The notes: generated from the letters alone by a model not told the origin. A stretch of 64,000 nucleotides of DNA from Mycobacterium spongiae (GCF_018278905.1 NZ_CP046600.1:1984001-2048000), one strand, 5' to 3'. Positions 1-8,823 are shown, counted from the stretch's first letter. Numbers and translations are program-made.

Positions 1-86
1 GTGAATACTCGCGCGCTATCGGTTCGGCGGTCGCCGTGGACCATTGTAACTTCACTGTGTACTCGTGCTGCCCGACCGGGCAAAAT

Positions 87-881
87 TCAGTGCGTCACGT
101 CGGCAACGGAAGCCATCGCCGCGCCGACAATCCCAGCGGTGTTCTGCAGGGCCGCTGGCACCACTGGGGTGCGATTTTCCAGCAGGTGCACCCATTTGTG
201 GGCTTTGCGGCTGATGCCGCCGCCGGCGATGAACAGATCGGGCCAGATCGCGTTTTCGATCGCGATCAACACGCGTGTCACCTGTTTGGTCCACTTCTGA
301 TAGCTCCAGTCGCGCTTTTCTTTGACCGAGGATGCGGCCCGGTGCTCGGCCTCCTTGCCGCCGACCTCAAGGTGGCCGAATTCCGTATTGGGTATCAACG
401 TCCCGTTGTGGATGACCGCAGACCCGATTCCGGTTCCGAACGTGAGCAGAACGACCAAGCCAGAGTTGTCCTTGCCGGCGCCGTATCGTTCCTCGGCAAG
501 CCCGGCCGCGTCCGCGTCGTTGAGGATCGTGACGTCTTGCCCCGGCAGCTCGGCGCTGATGACGGCGCGAGCGTCGGTCCCGATCCACGACCTATCAACA
601 TTGGCCGCTGTCCGGGCGACGCCGTTGGTCACCACGCCGGGATAGGTCACCCCGAGCGGGCCGGTCCAGCCGAATCTCTCGACGACCTCGGCGATGGTCT
701 TGGCGACCGCAGGTGGAGTGGCTGGTTGCGGCGTCAGCAGTTTGATTCGATCGCCGATCAGTTGACCGGAATCCAGATCGACGATTCCGCCCTTGATGCC
801 GCTGCCGCCCACGTCGATGCCGAATCCGCGGTGCTGGGGCGTGCCAGCGGCCATGTCGTACGGGGGAACGGTGCTGGTCAT
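87..881 (-). CDS. ppgK: Polyphosphate glucokinase
   Basis: Cytoplasmic ROK-family sugar kinase that phosphorylates glucose with polyphosphate (or ATP). The 264-residue protein has the N-terminal phosphate-binding loop GIDVGGSGIKGG at about 21-32, the catalytic aspartate in LNDADAAG (about 120-127), the second phosphate motif LTFGTGIGSA (about 146-155) and EFGHLE (167-172), and ends in the GGGISRKAHKW region typical of actinobacterial PpgK. Length agrees with the family. It is transcribed away from suhB; in M. tuberculosis the next gene in its direction is sigA, which would lie outside the window, and the 86 bases left here hold no gene I can see. Confidence 0.95.
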   Translation of the reverse strand: MTSTVPPYDMAAGTPQHRGFGIDVGGSGIKGGIVDLDSGQLIGDRIKLLTPQPATPPAVAKTIAEVVERFGWTGPLGVTYPGVVTNGVARTAANVDRSWIGTDARAVISAELPGQDVTILNDADAAGLAEERYGAGKDNSGLVVLLTFGTGIGSAVIHNGTLIPNTEFGHLEVGGKEAEHRAASSVKEKRDWSYQKWTKQVTRVLIAIENAIWPDLFIAGGGISRKAHKWVHLLENRTPVVPAALQNTAGIVGAAMASVADVTH

Positions 882-1018
882 CGAATCTCCTCGCCGGGAC
901 TGTGGTGTTCGCTCACCTTAGCCCTGCCCCTTCTTGGGCCGATACGAGCGGGAATGGTCGGTCCGCTGGGTCTAAGCCGCAACATCGCGTTCGGCGGGAA
1001 CTGTGATGCGATAGACCG

Positions 1019-1888
1019 GTGACACAACCTGGCAACGAGCCTGAGCGGCTACGTTCGGTAGCCGAAGAGCTTGCGAACGAGGCGGCCGCATTCGTGCGTT
1101 GCCGCCGCTCCGATGTGTTTGATGTCCACCGCGGTGCCGCGGGCGGCGAGGCGGTGCGAGCCAAGACCACACCGACTGATCCAGTGACGGTGGTCGACAC
1201 CGAAACGGAACGGCTGCTACGTGATCGATTGGCTCAGTTGAGACCCGGTGATCCGATTCTCGGGGAGGAGGGTGGCGGTCCCGCCGTCTCGGCGGACACG
1301 CGCGCCGATGCGGTGACGTGGGTGCTTGACCCCATAGACGGGACCGTGAATTTCGTTTACGGAATCCCCGTGTACGCGGTGTCGGTCGGCGCCCGGGTTG
1401 GCGGGGCCTCGGTGGCCGGTGCCGTCGCCGACGTCGTTGGGGGCAGGGTGTACTCGGCGGCGAGCGGCTTGGGTGCTCACGTCATCGACGAGCACGGGAC
1501 ACACGTGTTGCGCTGCAGCGGCGTCGATGACTTGTCGATGGCCTTGCTGGGGACTGGCTTCGGGTACTCACCGCAGCGCCGTGCTGCCCAGGCTGCGCTG
1601 TTGGCCCGGATGCTGCCGGTGGTTCGCGACGTGCGTCGCATCGGGTCTGCGGCGTTGGACCTATGCATGGTCGCGGCGGGACGGCTCGATGCCTTTTATG
1701 AGCACGGCCTGCAGGTGTGGGATTGCGCGGCGGGCGCCTTGATCGCCGCCGAGGCCGGAGCCCGCGTGTTGCTGCCCGCACCGAACGTCAACGGCGCGGG
1801 ATTGGTCGTCGCCGTCGCTCCCGGAATTGCCGATGAGCTGTTGGCGACCCTTCGGCGATTCGACGGTCTGGAACCGATCCTGGACTAG
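1019..1888 (+). CDS. suhB: Inositol-1-monophosphatase SuhB
   Basis: Mg2+-dependent, Li+-sensitive phosphatase that releases myo-inositol from inositol phosphates, feeding phosphatidylinositol, lipoarabinomannan and mycothiol synthesis. The 289-residue product shows the FIG/IMPase metal site: GEEGG (82-86), WVLDPIDGTVNF (101-112) and the late VWDCAAGA motif near 233. GTG start chosen because the reading frame lines up with M. tuberculosis SuhB from the first residues (EPERLRSVAEEL). It is divergent from ppgK across about 137 bp. No strong Shine-Dalgarno is visible before the GTG. Confidence 0.95.
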   Translation: MTQPGNEPERLRSVAEELANEAAAFVRCRRSDVFDVHRGAAGGEAVRAKTTPTDPVTVVDTETERLLRDRLAQLRPGDPILGEEGGGPAVSADTRADAVTWVLDPIDGTVNFVYGIPVYAVSVGARVGGASVAGAVADVVGGRVYSAASGLGAHVIDEHGTHVLRCSGVDDLSMALLGTGFGYSPQRRAAQAALLARMLPVVRDVRRIGSAALDLCMVAAGRLDAFYEHGLQVWDCAAGALIAAEAGARVLLPAPNVNGAGLVVAVAPGIADELLATLRRFDGLEPILD

Positions 1889-1929
1889 ACCGGACCGGGC
1901 TTCCCGATCAGCAGCTGTTGCGGTGGATT

Positions 1930-2580
1930 TCAGCAGCTGCTGGCATGGATTATCGACACCAGCTCGGGATCGATCGGCTCGGCGGAGCCAGGGCGCAGGC
2001 TGGCAAGCACGGCATCGATATCGTCGTTGTGCGAAAGCGTGGTGAAGTCGGTGCCCAGGGCCAGGTCGACCGAGTCGTCGGCGCGGTTGTCGCGAAACAA
2101 CTCGGTGCACGGTGCCACCAGCCACAGCGCGGCTGCGGTGGCTTGTCCGGCGGTTCCGAAGCGGATCTGACCTTGGCAGTCCAGGCGGCTGCCAGCGTAG
2201 ACGGGGTCGTTGGCCGCGGTCGGTTGGGCGAAGCCAAGGTCGGTCAACGCGCCAGCGATGTCGGCGGCTTGACCGCCGCGACCACTGGCGTTGAGGACGT
2301 GGATGACGGTGTCGCTCAGTTTGGCCGGCGCGACGTCGGTCATGTCCGCTCGCGAGACCTGCTCACCAAGATCAACGGGGGGCGCCTCCGCCGTTTGCGG
2401 GGGAGGGTTGCACACGGCGGCTTCGCGGACATCGGGCGGACGGGTCAGCGCAACTGTCCACACCACACCCGTAACCGCCACCAAGAACACCACCGCGACG
2501 ATGGCGGGTTTGGGACTGCGTCGCCGAAAGGGCCGACCGTGTTTGTCGAAGGCTGTACCCTCTGTGATTTGTGCGACCAC
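1930..2580 (-). CDS. cei: Cei-like envelope integrity protein, LytR C-terminal domain
   Basis: Homologue of Rv2700 (Cei), a membrane-anchored protein needed for cell-envelope integrity in M. tuberculosis. The 216 residues contain one transmembrane segment at about 25-46 (PAIVAVVFLVAVTGVVW), a proline-rich linker, and a LytR_C domain from about 88 (IHVLNASGRGGQAAD) to the C-terminus, with two cysteine pairs likely outside the membrane. The gene faces suhB (convergent, 41 bp apart). Its start lies only 12 bp from the 56-bp tandem repeats at 2592, so its promoter and leader must lie in or beyond them. Confidence 0.9.
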   Translation of the reverse strand: MVAQITEGTAFDKHGRPFRRRSPKPAIVAVVFLVAVTGVVWTVALTRPPDVREAAVCNPPPQTAEAPPVDLGEQVSRADMTDVAPAKLSDTVIHVLNASGRGGQAADIAGALTDLGFAQPTAANDPVYAGSRLDCQGQIRFGTAGQATAAALWLVAPCTELFRDNRADDSVDLALGTDFTTLSHNDDIDAVLASLRPGSAEPIDPELVSIIHASSC

Positions 2581-2986
2581 ATGTGCACTTTAGTTCGCCG
2601 ACGATGCGTGCCGGTACGGCACGTTGAGGAGGCGGACCATGGACTCGAGTTCGCCGACGATGCGTGCCGGTACGGCACGTTGAGGAGGCGGACCATGGAC
2701 TCGAGTTCGCCGACGATGCGTGCCGGTACGGCACGTTGAGGAGGCGGACCATGGACTCGAGTTCGCCGACGATGCGTGCCGGTACGGCACGTTGAGGACG
2801 CGAACGATGACGTCTAGTCGCAGTCCAAACGCACCGCTCTTGGCTGAACACAAGGGCAAATCCAGAGGTGTGACGCAAATCACACTTGAATGTTGCGAGA
2901 TCTGGGCACGAATCGTTTGGTGGATGCGTTCGACGCTGGTACAAAGCGTTGCTTGAAGTGACGAAGGCATGTGAGGGGACAGGACG
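2581..2986. other. Divergent intergenic region between cei and the DUF4193 gene
   Basis: This 406-bp gap separates two divergent genes. It holds the 56-bp tandem repeats in its left half; the right half (about 2801-2986) is non-repetitive and has no convincing gene, and presumably holds the promoter of the DUF4193 gene. Open frames on the minus strand through the repeats encode only repeat-derived peptides. Confidence 0.7.
2592..2800. repeat. MIRU-like 56-bp tandem repeat (3 full copies plus a partial)
   Basis: Copies begin at 2592, 2648, 2704 and 2760, a constant period of 56 bp; the first three read as identical and the fourth matches for about 40 bp, then diverges. Each unit holds GTGCC-GGTAC-GGCAC, a short hairpin whose stem extends to CGTGCC/GGCACG, followed by a TGA, a GGAGG stretch and ATG. 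This arrangement resembles mycobacterial interspersed repetitive units. Because 56 is not divisible by three the repeat is not coding in one frame. Confidence 0.9.
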
Positions 2987-3289
2987 ATGCCGACCGACTA
3001 TGACGCTCCGCGGCGCACTGAGACTGACGAGGTCTCAGAAGACTCGCTGGAGGAGCTCAAAGCACGACGGAACGAAGCGGCGTCGTCCGTGGTCGACGTG
3101 GACGAATCCGAATCCGCAGAGTCTTTCGAGCTGCCTGGCGCCGACCTGTCCGGGGAAGAACTGTCGGTGCGCGTCGTTCCCAAGCAGGCTGACGAGTTCA
3201 CCTGCTCAAGCTGCTTCCTGGTGCAACACCGCAGCCGGCTCGCCAGTGAGAAGAACGGCGTGATGATCTGTACCGACTGCGCAGCCTGA
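2987..3289 (+). CDS. DUF4193 zinc-ribbon protein
   Basis: Homologue of Rv2699c, a small conserved actinobacterial protein of unknown function. The 100-residue product has an acidic N-terminal half and a C-terminal zinc ribbon with C73-x2-C76 (FTCSSC) and C95-x2-C98 (ICTDC). The spacing of the two CxxC knuckles fits one structural zinc. The family is near-universal in Actinobacteria, usually beside dut as here. A GGACAGG sequence 5' of the ATG can serve as ribosome-binding site. Confidence 0.9.
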   Translation: MPTDYDAPRRTETDEVSEDSLEELKARRNEAASSVVDVDESESAESFELPGADLSGEELSVRVVPKQADEFTCSSCFLVQHRSRLASEKNGVMICTDCAA

Positions 3290-3328
3290 CGGGTCTGGAT
3301 GCCCGGCTCGCCGCGCAGCGGCGGGCGG

Positions 3329-3868
3329 TCACTCGCTGCCGAGCGGGTGAGCGGGCGGGCCGGCTTCGTTCAGCCCGCTGAGGGCCGACAGCACCCGTTC
3401 GGGGTGACGGCAGCTCACCAGCCAATACGGCGTCGGGTCATCAGGATCGTCGAGGACCAGCAGGACCATGGGTCCAATCCAGGCCTTATGCAACACGAAT
3501 GCCGCAGGATCTAGCTGGCGGCCCAGCGCCGCGGATTTGGCTGTGCGCGCGATCTCTGCCGACCGGGCTATCACGGTGACGGGCAGGTGGGCCGTGCCGA
3601 CCCACAGTTCGGCTGCGCCGTCCAGTGCGGAGTCAAGCTGTGTGCCAGCGGTGACACGGATCTCGACGCGGCCAAGCCAGAGCAGCGTTCCAGCCGCAAT
3701 CGCGAACATCGTTGCGAACGGCAGCCAGTCGGGTAGGGCGCCAACACCCATGTTGACCTCGAACGCGATCAGGCCGGCCAGCCCAAAGCCCAGTGGCCAC
3801 CACCACCAGGGCACCCACAGTCGTTCGCGATATCGCACGATGTGCGGCGCGACACGCGTACCGGACAC
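3329..3868 (-). CDS. DUF3093 membrane protein
   Basis: Homologue of Rv2698, conserved next to dut in Actinobacteria; function unknown. From the GTG at 3868 it is 179 residues. Two hydrophobic helices near the N-terminus ([19 protein letters not shown] and [18 protein letters not shown]) are followed by a soluble domain of about 110 residues. I chose the GTG ([19 protein letters not shown]) because homology starts there and longer starts would run into dut. It diverges from dut, starts separated by 25 bp, so the promoters must overlap. Confidence 0.85.
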   Translation of the reverse strand: MSGTRVAPHIVRYRERLWVPWWWWPLGFGLAGLIAFEVNMGVGALPDWLPFATMFAIAAGTLLWLGRVEIRVTAGTQLDSALDGAAELWVGTAHLPVTVIARSAEIARTAKSAALGRQLDPAAFVLHKAWIGPMVLLVLDDPDDPTPYWLVSCRHPERVLSALSGLNEAGPPAHPLGSE

Positions 3869-3893
3869 GCAGTCAAGGGTAGTCTGTGGCCCC

Positions 3894-4358
3894 GTGTCGA
3901 CCAGTCTGGCCGTTGTCCGCCTCGACCCAGGGCTCCCGCTGCCCAACCGCGCCCACGACGGCGACGCCGGTGTGGATCTCTACAGCGCAGCAGACATCGA
4001 GCTGGCACCTGGGCAGCGCGCCCTCGTTCCCACCGGCGTCGCCGTGGCCATTCCGGTTGGAATGGTCGGACTGGTTCACCCCCGTTCGGGATTGGCCGCG
4101 CGGGTGGGGCTTTCGATCGTGAACAGTCCGGGCACGATAGACGCGGGCTATCGTGGCGAGATCAAGGTCGCGCTGATTAACCTCGACTCAGCCACGCCCA
4201 TCGTGGTGCATCGCGGCGACCGCATCGCTCAGCTGCTGGTGCAGCGAGTCGAGTTGGTAGAGCTGGTTGAGGTCTCGTCGTTCGACGAGGCGGGGCTGGC
4301 CGCGACATCGCGTGGCGACGGTGGCCACGGTTCCTCCGGCGGGCACGCGAGTTTGTGA
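3894..4358 (+). CDS. dut: Deoxyuridine 5'-triphosphate nucleotidohydrolase
   Basis: Trimeric dUTPase converting dUTP to dUMP and pyrophosphate, keeping uracil out of DNA and supplying dTMP synthesis. All five motifs are present: [37 protein letters not shown] and the C-terminal arm [10 protein letters not shown]. From the GTG at 3894 the protein is 154 residues, the same as M. tuberculosis Dut; the open frame extends upstream but that part is not homologous. The mycobacterial insert ATSRGDGG before the arm is present. Confidence 0.96.
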   Translation: MSTSLAVVRLDPGLPLPNRAHDGDAGVDLYSAADIELAPGQRALVPTGVAVAIPVGMVGLVHPRSGLAARVGLSIVNSPGTIDAGYRGEIKVALINLDSATPIVVHRGDRIAQLLVQRVELVELVEVSSFDEAGLAATSRGDGGHGSSGGHASL

Positions 4359-4435
4359 CCACGTGGCGACGAGGCAGAAGGGAGTCGCGATGAGGTGGGG
4401 GTCCCCCCCGTGCGCGGGGAAGAGCGGCGCTGGCG

Positions 4436-5260
4436 ATGGCATTCGGTAGACGCGCAGAAAAAGGCAGCAGAAAAGACGCCGGAAGTACCCCCGCCGAGTC
4501 GGCGGGCATCGAGCCGGCCGACGAGCAGGCCGGAGAAGCCGGCTCCGCGGGGGCGAGCGTGTCCGCAGCCGAGTCAGACGACGTGCAGGGCCCCTTCGAC
4601 ATCGACGACTTCGATGACCCGGCGGTCGCAGAGCTGGCACGCCTCGACTTGGGTTCGGTACTCATTCCCATGCCCGAGGCGGGGCAGGTGCAGGTCGAAC
4701 TGACCGACAGCGGGGTCCCCAGCGCGGTGTGGGTCGTCACGGCCAACGGTCGGTACACGATCGCGGCGTACGCGGCACCGAAAACCGGTGGCCTATGGCG
4801 TGACGTGGCTAGTGAGCTGGCCGATTCGCTGCGCGAGGATTCGGCCACAGTGTCGATCAAGGACGGCCCGTGGGGTCGCGAAGTCATCGGCACCGCCGCC
4901 GGCGCGGTGCGCTTCATTGGGATCGATGGCTATCGCTGGATGATCCGCTGCGTCGTCAATGGCCCGCATGAAACCTTCGAGGCGCTCACTGACGAGGCCC
5001 GCGAGGCGCTGGTGGATACCGTGGTTCGCCGCGGTGATACGCCGCTGCCGGTGCGAACGCCGCTGCCGGTGCAGCTACCGGAGCCGATGGTGGCACAGCT
5101 GCGTGAGGCAGCCGCTGCGCAGGGCGACCTCCCCGCAGGCGAGGGGGCACCCGCTGGCGGCGGACCGGTCGGGGCGCCACAGCAGCCCGACGCGGCGGCA
5201 CCACGCCGTGGCGCGAAAGGATCGGCCATGCAGCAATTGCGCAGCACGACCGGAGGCTAG
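4436..5260 (+). CDS. DUF3710 protein
   Basis: Homologue of Rv2696c, a conserved actinobacterial protein of unknown function located downstream of dut. The 274 residues have a low-complexity Ala/Glu/Ser N-terminus (to about 55), a compact DUF3710 domain at about 60-220 with the conserved DPAVAELARLDLGSV and YRWMIRC stretches, and a Pro/Gly/Ala-rich tail. No signal peptide or membrane segment. Probably in one transcript with dut (77 bp gap). Confidence 0.88.
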   Translation: MAFGRRAEKGSRKDAGSTPAESAGIEPADEQAGEAGSAGASVSAAESDDVQGPFDIDDFDDPAVAELARLDLGSVLIPMPEAGQVQVELTDSGVPSAVWVVTANGRYTIAAYAAPKTGGLWRDVASELADSLREDSATVSIKDGPWGREVIGTAAGAVRFIGIDGYRWMIRCVVNGPHETFEALTDEAREALVDTVVRRGDTPLPVRTPLPVQLPEPMVAQLREAAAAQGDLPAGEGAPAGGGPVGAPQQPDAAAPRRGAKGSAMQQLRSTTGG

Positions 5261-5276
5261 CTTTCCGGTCGCACCG

Positions 5277-5293
5277 CCTGGCGGGGGGCCAGG
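5277..5293. terminator. Candidate hairpin between convergent genes
   Basis: CCTGGC and GCCAGG form a perfect 6-bp stem around a five-G loop, lying exactly in the 57-bp gap between the convergent DUF3710 and hydrolase genes. There is no T-tract, as is common in mycobacteria, so a termination role is inferred from place and symmetry only. Confidence 0.35.
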
Positions 5294-5317
5294 TCGAGTG
5301 ATAGGGGCTGCGCGGTC

Positions 5318-6016
5318 CTAGAGCTCGCCGAGAGCGGCCAGGCAGGCTGCGCCCAGTGCCGCGGCGTCTGCGCCAATCTCGTCCAGGGTTACCACGTGCA
5401 GCGCCGCGTGCGGCGCCGCGGATACCCAGTCGACGCCGACCTGCAACGGGTGAATTGGATCGTCGACCGCGGCAGCGACACCGAGCGGGGCGGCGAGTCG
5501 GGTCAGCTCGGCGCGGCTGGGTGCGACGTATTCCGCCGCTTCTTCCATCGCGTCGGGCAACTGGGGCCACTGGGCGTGCCACGACCGGGTCAGCTCCTGG
5601 GCAAGCCACGGCGGGCTGGACACCCGCATCTGAGTCGTGGTCGCCGCCAGTCCGTCGCGACGAAGCTGCGCTGCCGAATGCCGCGCCGCGGCCGCGGCAG
5701 GCGCTGATCCGGGTGCGCCCGTCCAGGCCGGCAGGGCCGCCAGGACAGCGACTGCACGATCGGGATGGGCCAATGCCCATGCTGCGGCGACCGCGGCACC
5801 GATCGACACGCCGCCGACGCCGATCCGTCCGGTGGCTGCGGCGGTGTCGAGGGCGGCCACATACCCGTCGATCAACTGACCCGGCTGTGGCCGCGGAGTC
5901 ACCAATTGTGCGCCCACCCGTTGCAAGGGGCCGGAGAATGCCCGGTAGACGTAGTCGTCGTCGGATCCGGTTCCGGGCAACAGCACGGTGGTGACACCGC
6001 GCAGATCGACAGCCAC
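5318..6016 (-). CDS. Alpha/beta hydrolase-fold protein
   Basis: Homologue of Rv2695. From the GTG at 6016 it is 232 residues. The chain opens with TTVLLPGTGSDDDYVYRAF, has a nucleophile-elbow-like GGVSIGAAVA near residue 90 (G-x-S-x-G) and a late VAAAVDDPIHP with a candidate acid residue followed by HVV. Substrate unknown. I preferred the GTG over the longer ATG start at 6196 because that frame overlaps the divergent OB-fold gene and the extra 60 residues are not like the family. Confidence 0.75.
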   Translation of the reverse strand: MAVDLRGVTTVLLPGTGSDDDYVYRAFSGPLQRVGAQLVTPRPQPGQLIDGYVAALDTAAATGRIGVGGVSIGAAVAAAWALAHPDRAVAVLAALPAWTGAPGSAPAAAAARHSAAQLRRDGLAATTTQMRVSSPPWLAQELTRSWHAQWPQLPDAMEEAAEYVAPSRAELTRLAAPLGVAAAVDDPIHPLQVGVDWVSAAPHAALHVVTLDEIGADAAALGAACLAALGEL

Positions 6017-6194
6017 CCCTTGATAGTGCCCGGAGTCTGAGGTTGCTCCAAGGTGACTTGCTTGTCGGTGTGGCGCCCGGGAACCAACAGGTCTACGGTG
6101 ACCGTTGGCATAGATAAACGCGCCGGTAGTTAGGTAGCTTGCAGCAACGACTGTGAACAACAAGAAACAACAAAATGAGGTGTCAGGAGTGGCC

Positions 6195-6563
6195 ATGGGG
6201 GCCGAGGGTTATCTGCGCCGGCTGACCCGTCGCTTGACGGAAGATCCGGAGCAGCGGGATGTGGAGGAGTTGTCCGACGAGGTGGTCAACTCGGGTGCGC
6301 AGCGTGCCATCGATTGCGAGCGCGGCCAGGAGGTGACGATGGTGGGCACGTTGCGCTGCGTGGAAACCAACGGCAAGGGTTGTGCCGGTGGGGTCCGGGC
6401 CGAACTGTTCGATGGCACCGATACGGTCGCGCTGGTCTGGCTGGGCCAACGGCGCATACCGGGTATCGACTCCGGTCGCACCCTGCGGGTGCGGGGTCGG
6501 CTAGGCAAGCTGGAGAACGGAACCAAGGCGATCTACAACCCGCACTACGAGATCCAACGCTGA
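6195..6563 (+). CDS. OB-fold nucleic-acid binding domain protein
   Basis: Homologue of Rv2694c (122 residues, same length here). A short basic N-terminal helix (GAEGYLRRLTRRLTEDPEQ) precedes an OB-fold of five strands from VTMVGTLRCVE through RTLRVRGRLGKL, like tRNA-anticodon or RecG-wedge OB domains. ATG at 6195 chosen; AGGAG lies six bases upstream. It runs with the DUF3159 gene 30 bp downstream, a pairing conserved in mycobacteria. Function unknown; nucleic-acid binding is inferred from the fold. Confidence 0.85.
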   Translation: MGAEGYLRRLTRRLTEDPEQRDVEELSDEVVNSGAQRAIDCERGQEVTMVGTLRCVETNGKGCAGGVRAELFDGTDTVALVWLGQRRIPGIDSGRTLRVRGRLGKLENGTKAIYNPHYEIQR

Positions 6564-6593
6564 CCGGCTGGCCACCGGACTCACCAGATCCTC

Positions 6594-7271
6594 GTGGAGA
6601 CTAACCGCATCAGTGCCGAGCGCGTGCTGGCACAGGCCGGCGGTGTCAGCGGTCTGGTCTACTCATCGCTACCGGTGGTGGCCTTCGTCATCGCATCCAG
6701 TGTCGCCGGCTTGGTGGCCGCCATCGCGGTTGCCGTAGGCACGGCCGCCTTGGTCTTACTGTGGCGGTTGGCCCGTCGGGAGTCTGCGCAACCCGCGGTG
6801 TCCGGGTTCTTCGGTGTTGCCGTGTGTGCGCTGATCGCTTACCTGGTGGGGCAGTCCAAAGGTTATTTTTTGCTCGGCATTTGGATGTCGTTGCTGTGGG
6901 GTGTCGTTTTCGCAGTGTCAGTGCTGATCCGCCGACCGCTGGTCGGGTACTTGTGGAGCTGGGCCAGCCGGCGCGATCTCAGCTGGCGTGGCGTGCCGCG
7001 GGCTGTCTATGCGTTCGACATCGCCACGCTCGGCTGGACGCTGGTATTCGCTGCCCGGTTTATTGTCCAGCGGCTCCTCTACGACGCCGACAAGACGGGT
7101 TGGCTCGGGGTGGCGCGGATCGGGATGGGGTGGCCGTTGACGGCGTTAGCGGCCCTGGCGACGTATGCAGCGATCAAGGCCGCCCAGCGCGCTATGCGTG
7201 CTCCCATGGAGGTCGCCGACAACCCCACCGCGGGCGTCACCGGGTTGGACACGGATGGCGTCGCTGACTAG
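6594..7271 (+). CDS. DUF3159 membrane protein
   Basis: Homologue of Rv2693c. The 225-residue protein has about five or six hydrophobic segments between residues 20 and 200, including VYSSLPVVAFVIASSVAGLVAAIAV, then FFGVAVCALIAYLVG, and a conserved SWASRRDLSWRGVPR loop. GTG start. Role unknown; predicted integral membrane protein. Likely cotranscribed with the OB-fold gene; converges on ceoC across 46 bp in which GTGCGCC and GGCGCAC (7280-7314) could pair. Confidence 0.85.
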   Translation: METNRISAERVLAQAGGVSGLVYSSLPVVAFVIASSVAGLVAAIAVAVGTAALVLLWRLARRESAQPAVSGFFGVAVCALIAYLVGQSKGYFLLGIWMSLLWGVVFAVSVLIRRPLVGYLWSWASRRDLSWRGVPRAVYAFDIATLGWTLVFAARFIVQRLLYDADKTGWLGVARIGMGWPLTALAALATYAAIKAAQRAMRAPMEVADNPTAGVTGLDTDGVAD

Positions 7272-7317
7272 GTCCCGGCGTGCGCCTGGCTGTGATAGCG
7301 GCGGTCCGGCGCACCGG

Positions 7318-7980
7318 CTAGGTGGTAGGCAGCAGCAGCTTGCGCAGTTCGTCCTCCACTTCGGTGACCGCCACGAAGAGCAACTCGTCGCCGCCCTCTA
7401 ACGGCTCGTCGGCCTCCGGCACGATGACTCGCGGTCCGCGCAAGATAGTCACGAGCGAGGCATCGCGGGGCAGCTGCAATTTGCGAACCGGCCTCCCGCC
7501 CCATGGGGTGTCGTCGGGCAAGGTGATCTCGACCAGGTTGGCCTGGCTTCTGCGGAACTGCATCAATCGCACGAGGTCGCCGACGGCAACCGCTTCCTCG
7601 ATGAGGGACGCGAGCATGCGTGGCGTGGACACCGCTACGTCCACCCCCCAGGCGTCGGTAAACAACCACTCGTTGCGGGGGTCGTTGACGCGGGCCACCA
7701 CCCGTGGCACCGCGAATTCGGTCTTGGCCAGCAGGCTGAGTACCACGTTGACCTTGTCATCGCCGGTGGCGGCGACGACGACGTCGAAGTCCTCGAGGTG
7801 TATCGATTCCAGCAAGCTCAGCTCGCAGGCATCTCCCAGCCGCCAACGCGCGGCGGGGATGGCGTCGGCTTCGATGTGATCGGCGTTGCGCTCGATCAGG
7901 GTGACTTCGTGGTTGTTCTCCACGAGTTCGCGGGTGACGGAGCGGCCCACGGCGCCGGCTCCGGCGACAACGACTTTCAT
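7318..7980 (-). CDS. ceoC: RCK (TrkA-type) K+ uptake regulator CeoC
   Basis: Cytosolic regulator of potassium transport with TrkA_N and TrkA_C domains. The N-terminal Rossmann half starts MKVVVAGAGAVGRSVTREL, binding NAD(H) or ATP, with the acidic end of strand 2 in LIERNADHIEAD; the C-terminal half from about residue 140 is a TrkA_C ligand domain (VRKLQLPRDASLVTILRG). From the ATG at 7980 it is 220 residues, as in M. tuberculosis Rv2692. It follows ceoB in the same direction, and both diverge from a KimA-type permease. Confidence 0.93.
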   Translation of the reverse strand: MKVVVAGAGAVGRSVTRELVENNHEVTLIERNADHIEADAIPAARWRLGDACELSLLESIHLEDFDVVVAATGDDKVNVVLSLLAKTEFAVPRVVARVNDPRNEWLFTDAWGVDVAVSTPRMLASLIEEAVAVGDLVRLMQFRRSQANLVEITLPDDTPWGGRPVRKLQLPRDASLVTILRGPRVIVPEADEPLEGGDELLFVAVTEVEDELRKLLLPTT

Positions 7981-8139
7981 CTGCGCCACGTCTCCCGCAA
8001 TCGGGTCGAGTCCCTACCGCGGCAGCAGGGCGCCAACCCGGCAACTCGGGTGCGAACACCAGCCCAGCTGCCGTTTTTGTCGGTGTACTTCATCGTCGTC
8101 GGATTTCTTGGTCGTCGGGTTGTGTCTGTCGTTGGGTTT

Positions 8140-8823
8140 CTATCTTCTGGGTTCGGAATCGAAGTCTTCGCTCGGTGGCAAGGCCGCGATGGCCACCGCC
8201 TCCGCGGCTCGGCCGGATATCGCGGCCACGTAGACCTGATCGCCGGCCTGCAGGACGGTCTTCGGTTCGGGTAATACGCCGGTGCCGAATCGGATCAGGA
8301 ACGCGACCCTGGCACCGGTGGCCTGCTCCAGGTCGGTGGCGCGATGACCGACCCAGTCTTCGTGAAGGATTACCTCGGCGACCGCGACGGTACCGGTCGG
8401 ATCTCGCCACCTCGCGGTCTCCGAGTCGTGCGTCAAAGCGTTGAGCAGGCGATCAGTGGTCCAGGGCACGGTGGCAATCGTGGGGATACCCAGTCGTTCG
8501 TAAACCTCAGCGCGCTTGGCGTCGTAGATGCGTGCGACGACGCGCTGAACGCCGAAAGTCTCGCGAGCCAACCGGGCCGAGATGATGTTGGAGTTGTCAC
8601 CGGAGGACACCGCCGCGAATGCATCTGCCGCCTCGATACCCGCCCGCAAAAGCACGTCCCGGTCGAATCCCTGGCCCAGCACTCGCTGTCCATCGAACTC
8701 CGCGCTGAGCCGGTTGAAGGCGGTGCTGTCACGGTCGATAACCGCGACATCATGGCCGATTCGGGACAGCCCGTCGGCCAGCGAAGAACCCACTCGGCCG
8801 CACCCCATCACCACCACCCGCAC
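8140..8823 (-). CDS. ceoB: RCK (TrkA-type) K+ uptake regulator CeoB
   Basis: Partner of CeoC. The 227-residue product begins VRVVVMGCGRVGSSLADGL, a Rossmann nucleotide loop, with VIDRDSTAFNRL at strand 2, and has a C-terminal TrkA_C domain ending before ALPPSEDF. GTG start at 8823 preceded by AGAGGACC; longer starts would extend into the divergent promoter. A gap of about 160 bp separates it from ceoC. No TrkH/TrkG membrane subunit is present nearby; the divergent permease is the plausible partner. Confidence 0.93.
   Translation of the reverse strand: MRVVVMGCGRVGSSLADGLSRIGHDVAVIDRDSTAFNRLSAEFDGQRVLGQGFDRDVLLRAGIEAADAFAAVSSGDNSNIISARLARETFGVQRVVARIYDAKRAEVYERLGIPTIATVPWTTDRLLNALTHDSETARWRDPTGTVAVAEVILHEDWVGHRATDLEQATGARVAFLIRFGTGVLPEPKTVLQAGDQVYVAAISGRAAEAVAIAALPPSEDFDSEPRR

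Noticed and set aside
36..1022. Plus-strand open frame of 328 codons over ppgK
   Set aside because: Antisense of a well-supported kinase gene with all motifs on the minus strand.
2592..2800. Regular repeats first considered as a CRISPR array
   Set aside because: The units are contiguous with no spacers and identical over the whole 56-bp period, so it is a minisatellite of MIRU type.
2372..2970. Minus-strand frames through the 56-bp repeats as a repeat protein
   Set aside because: The period of 56 is not a multiple of three, so each frame covers the repeat in different phases and gives unrelated peptides.
7280..7314. GTGCGCC/GGCGCAC pair between the convergent DUF3159 and ceoC genes as a terminator
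   Set aside because: The stem is only 7 bp with a loop of about 21 bases and no T-tract; too weak to call.
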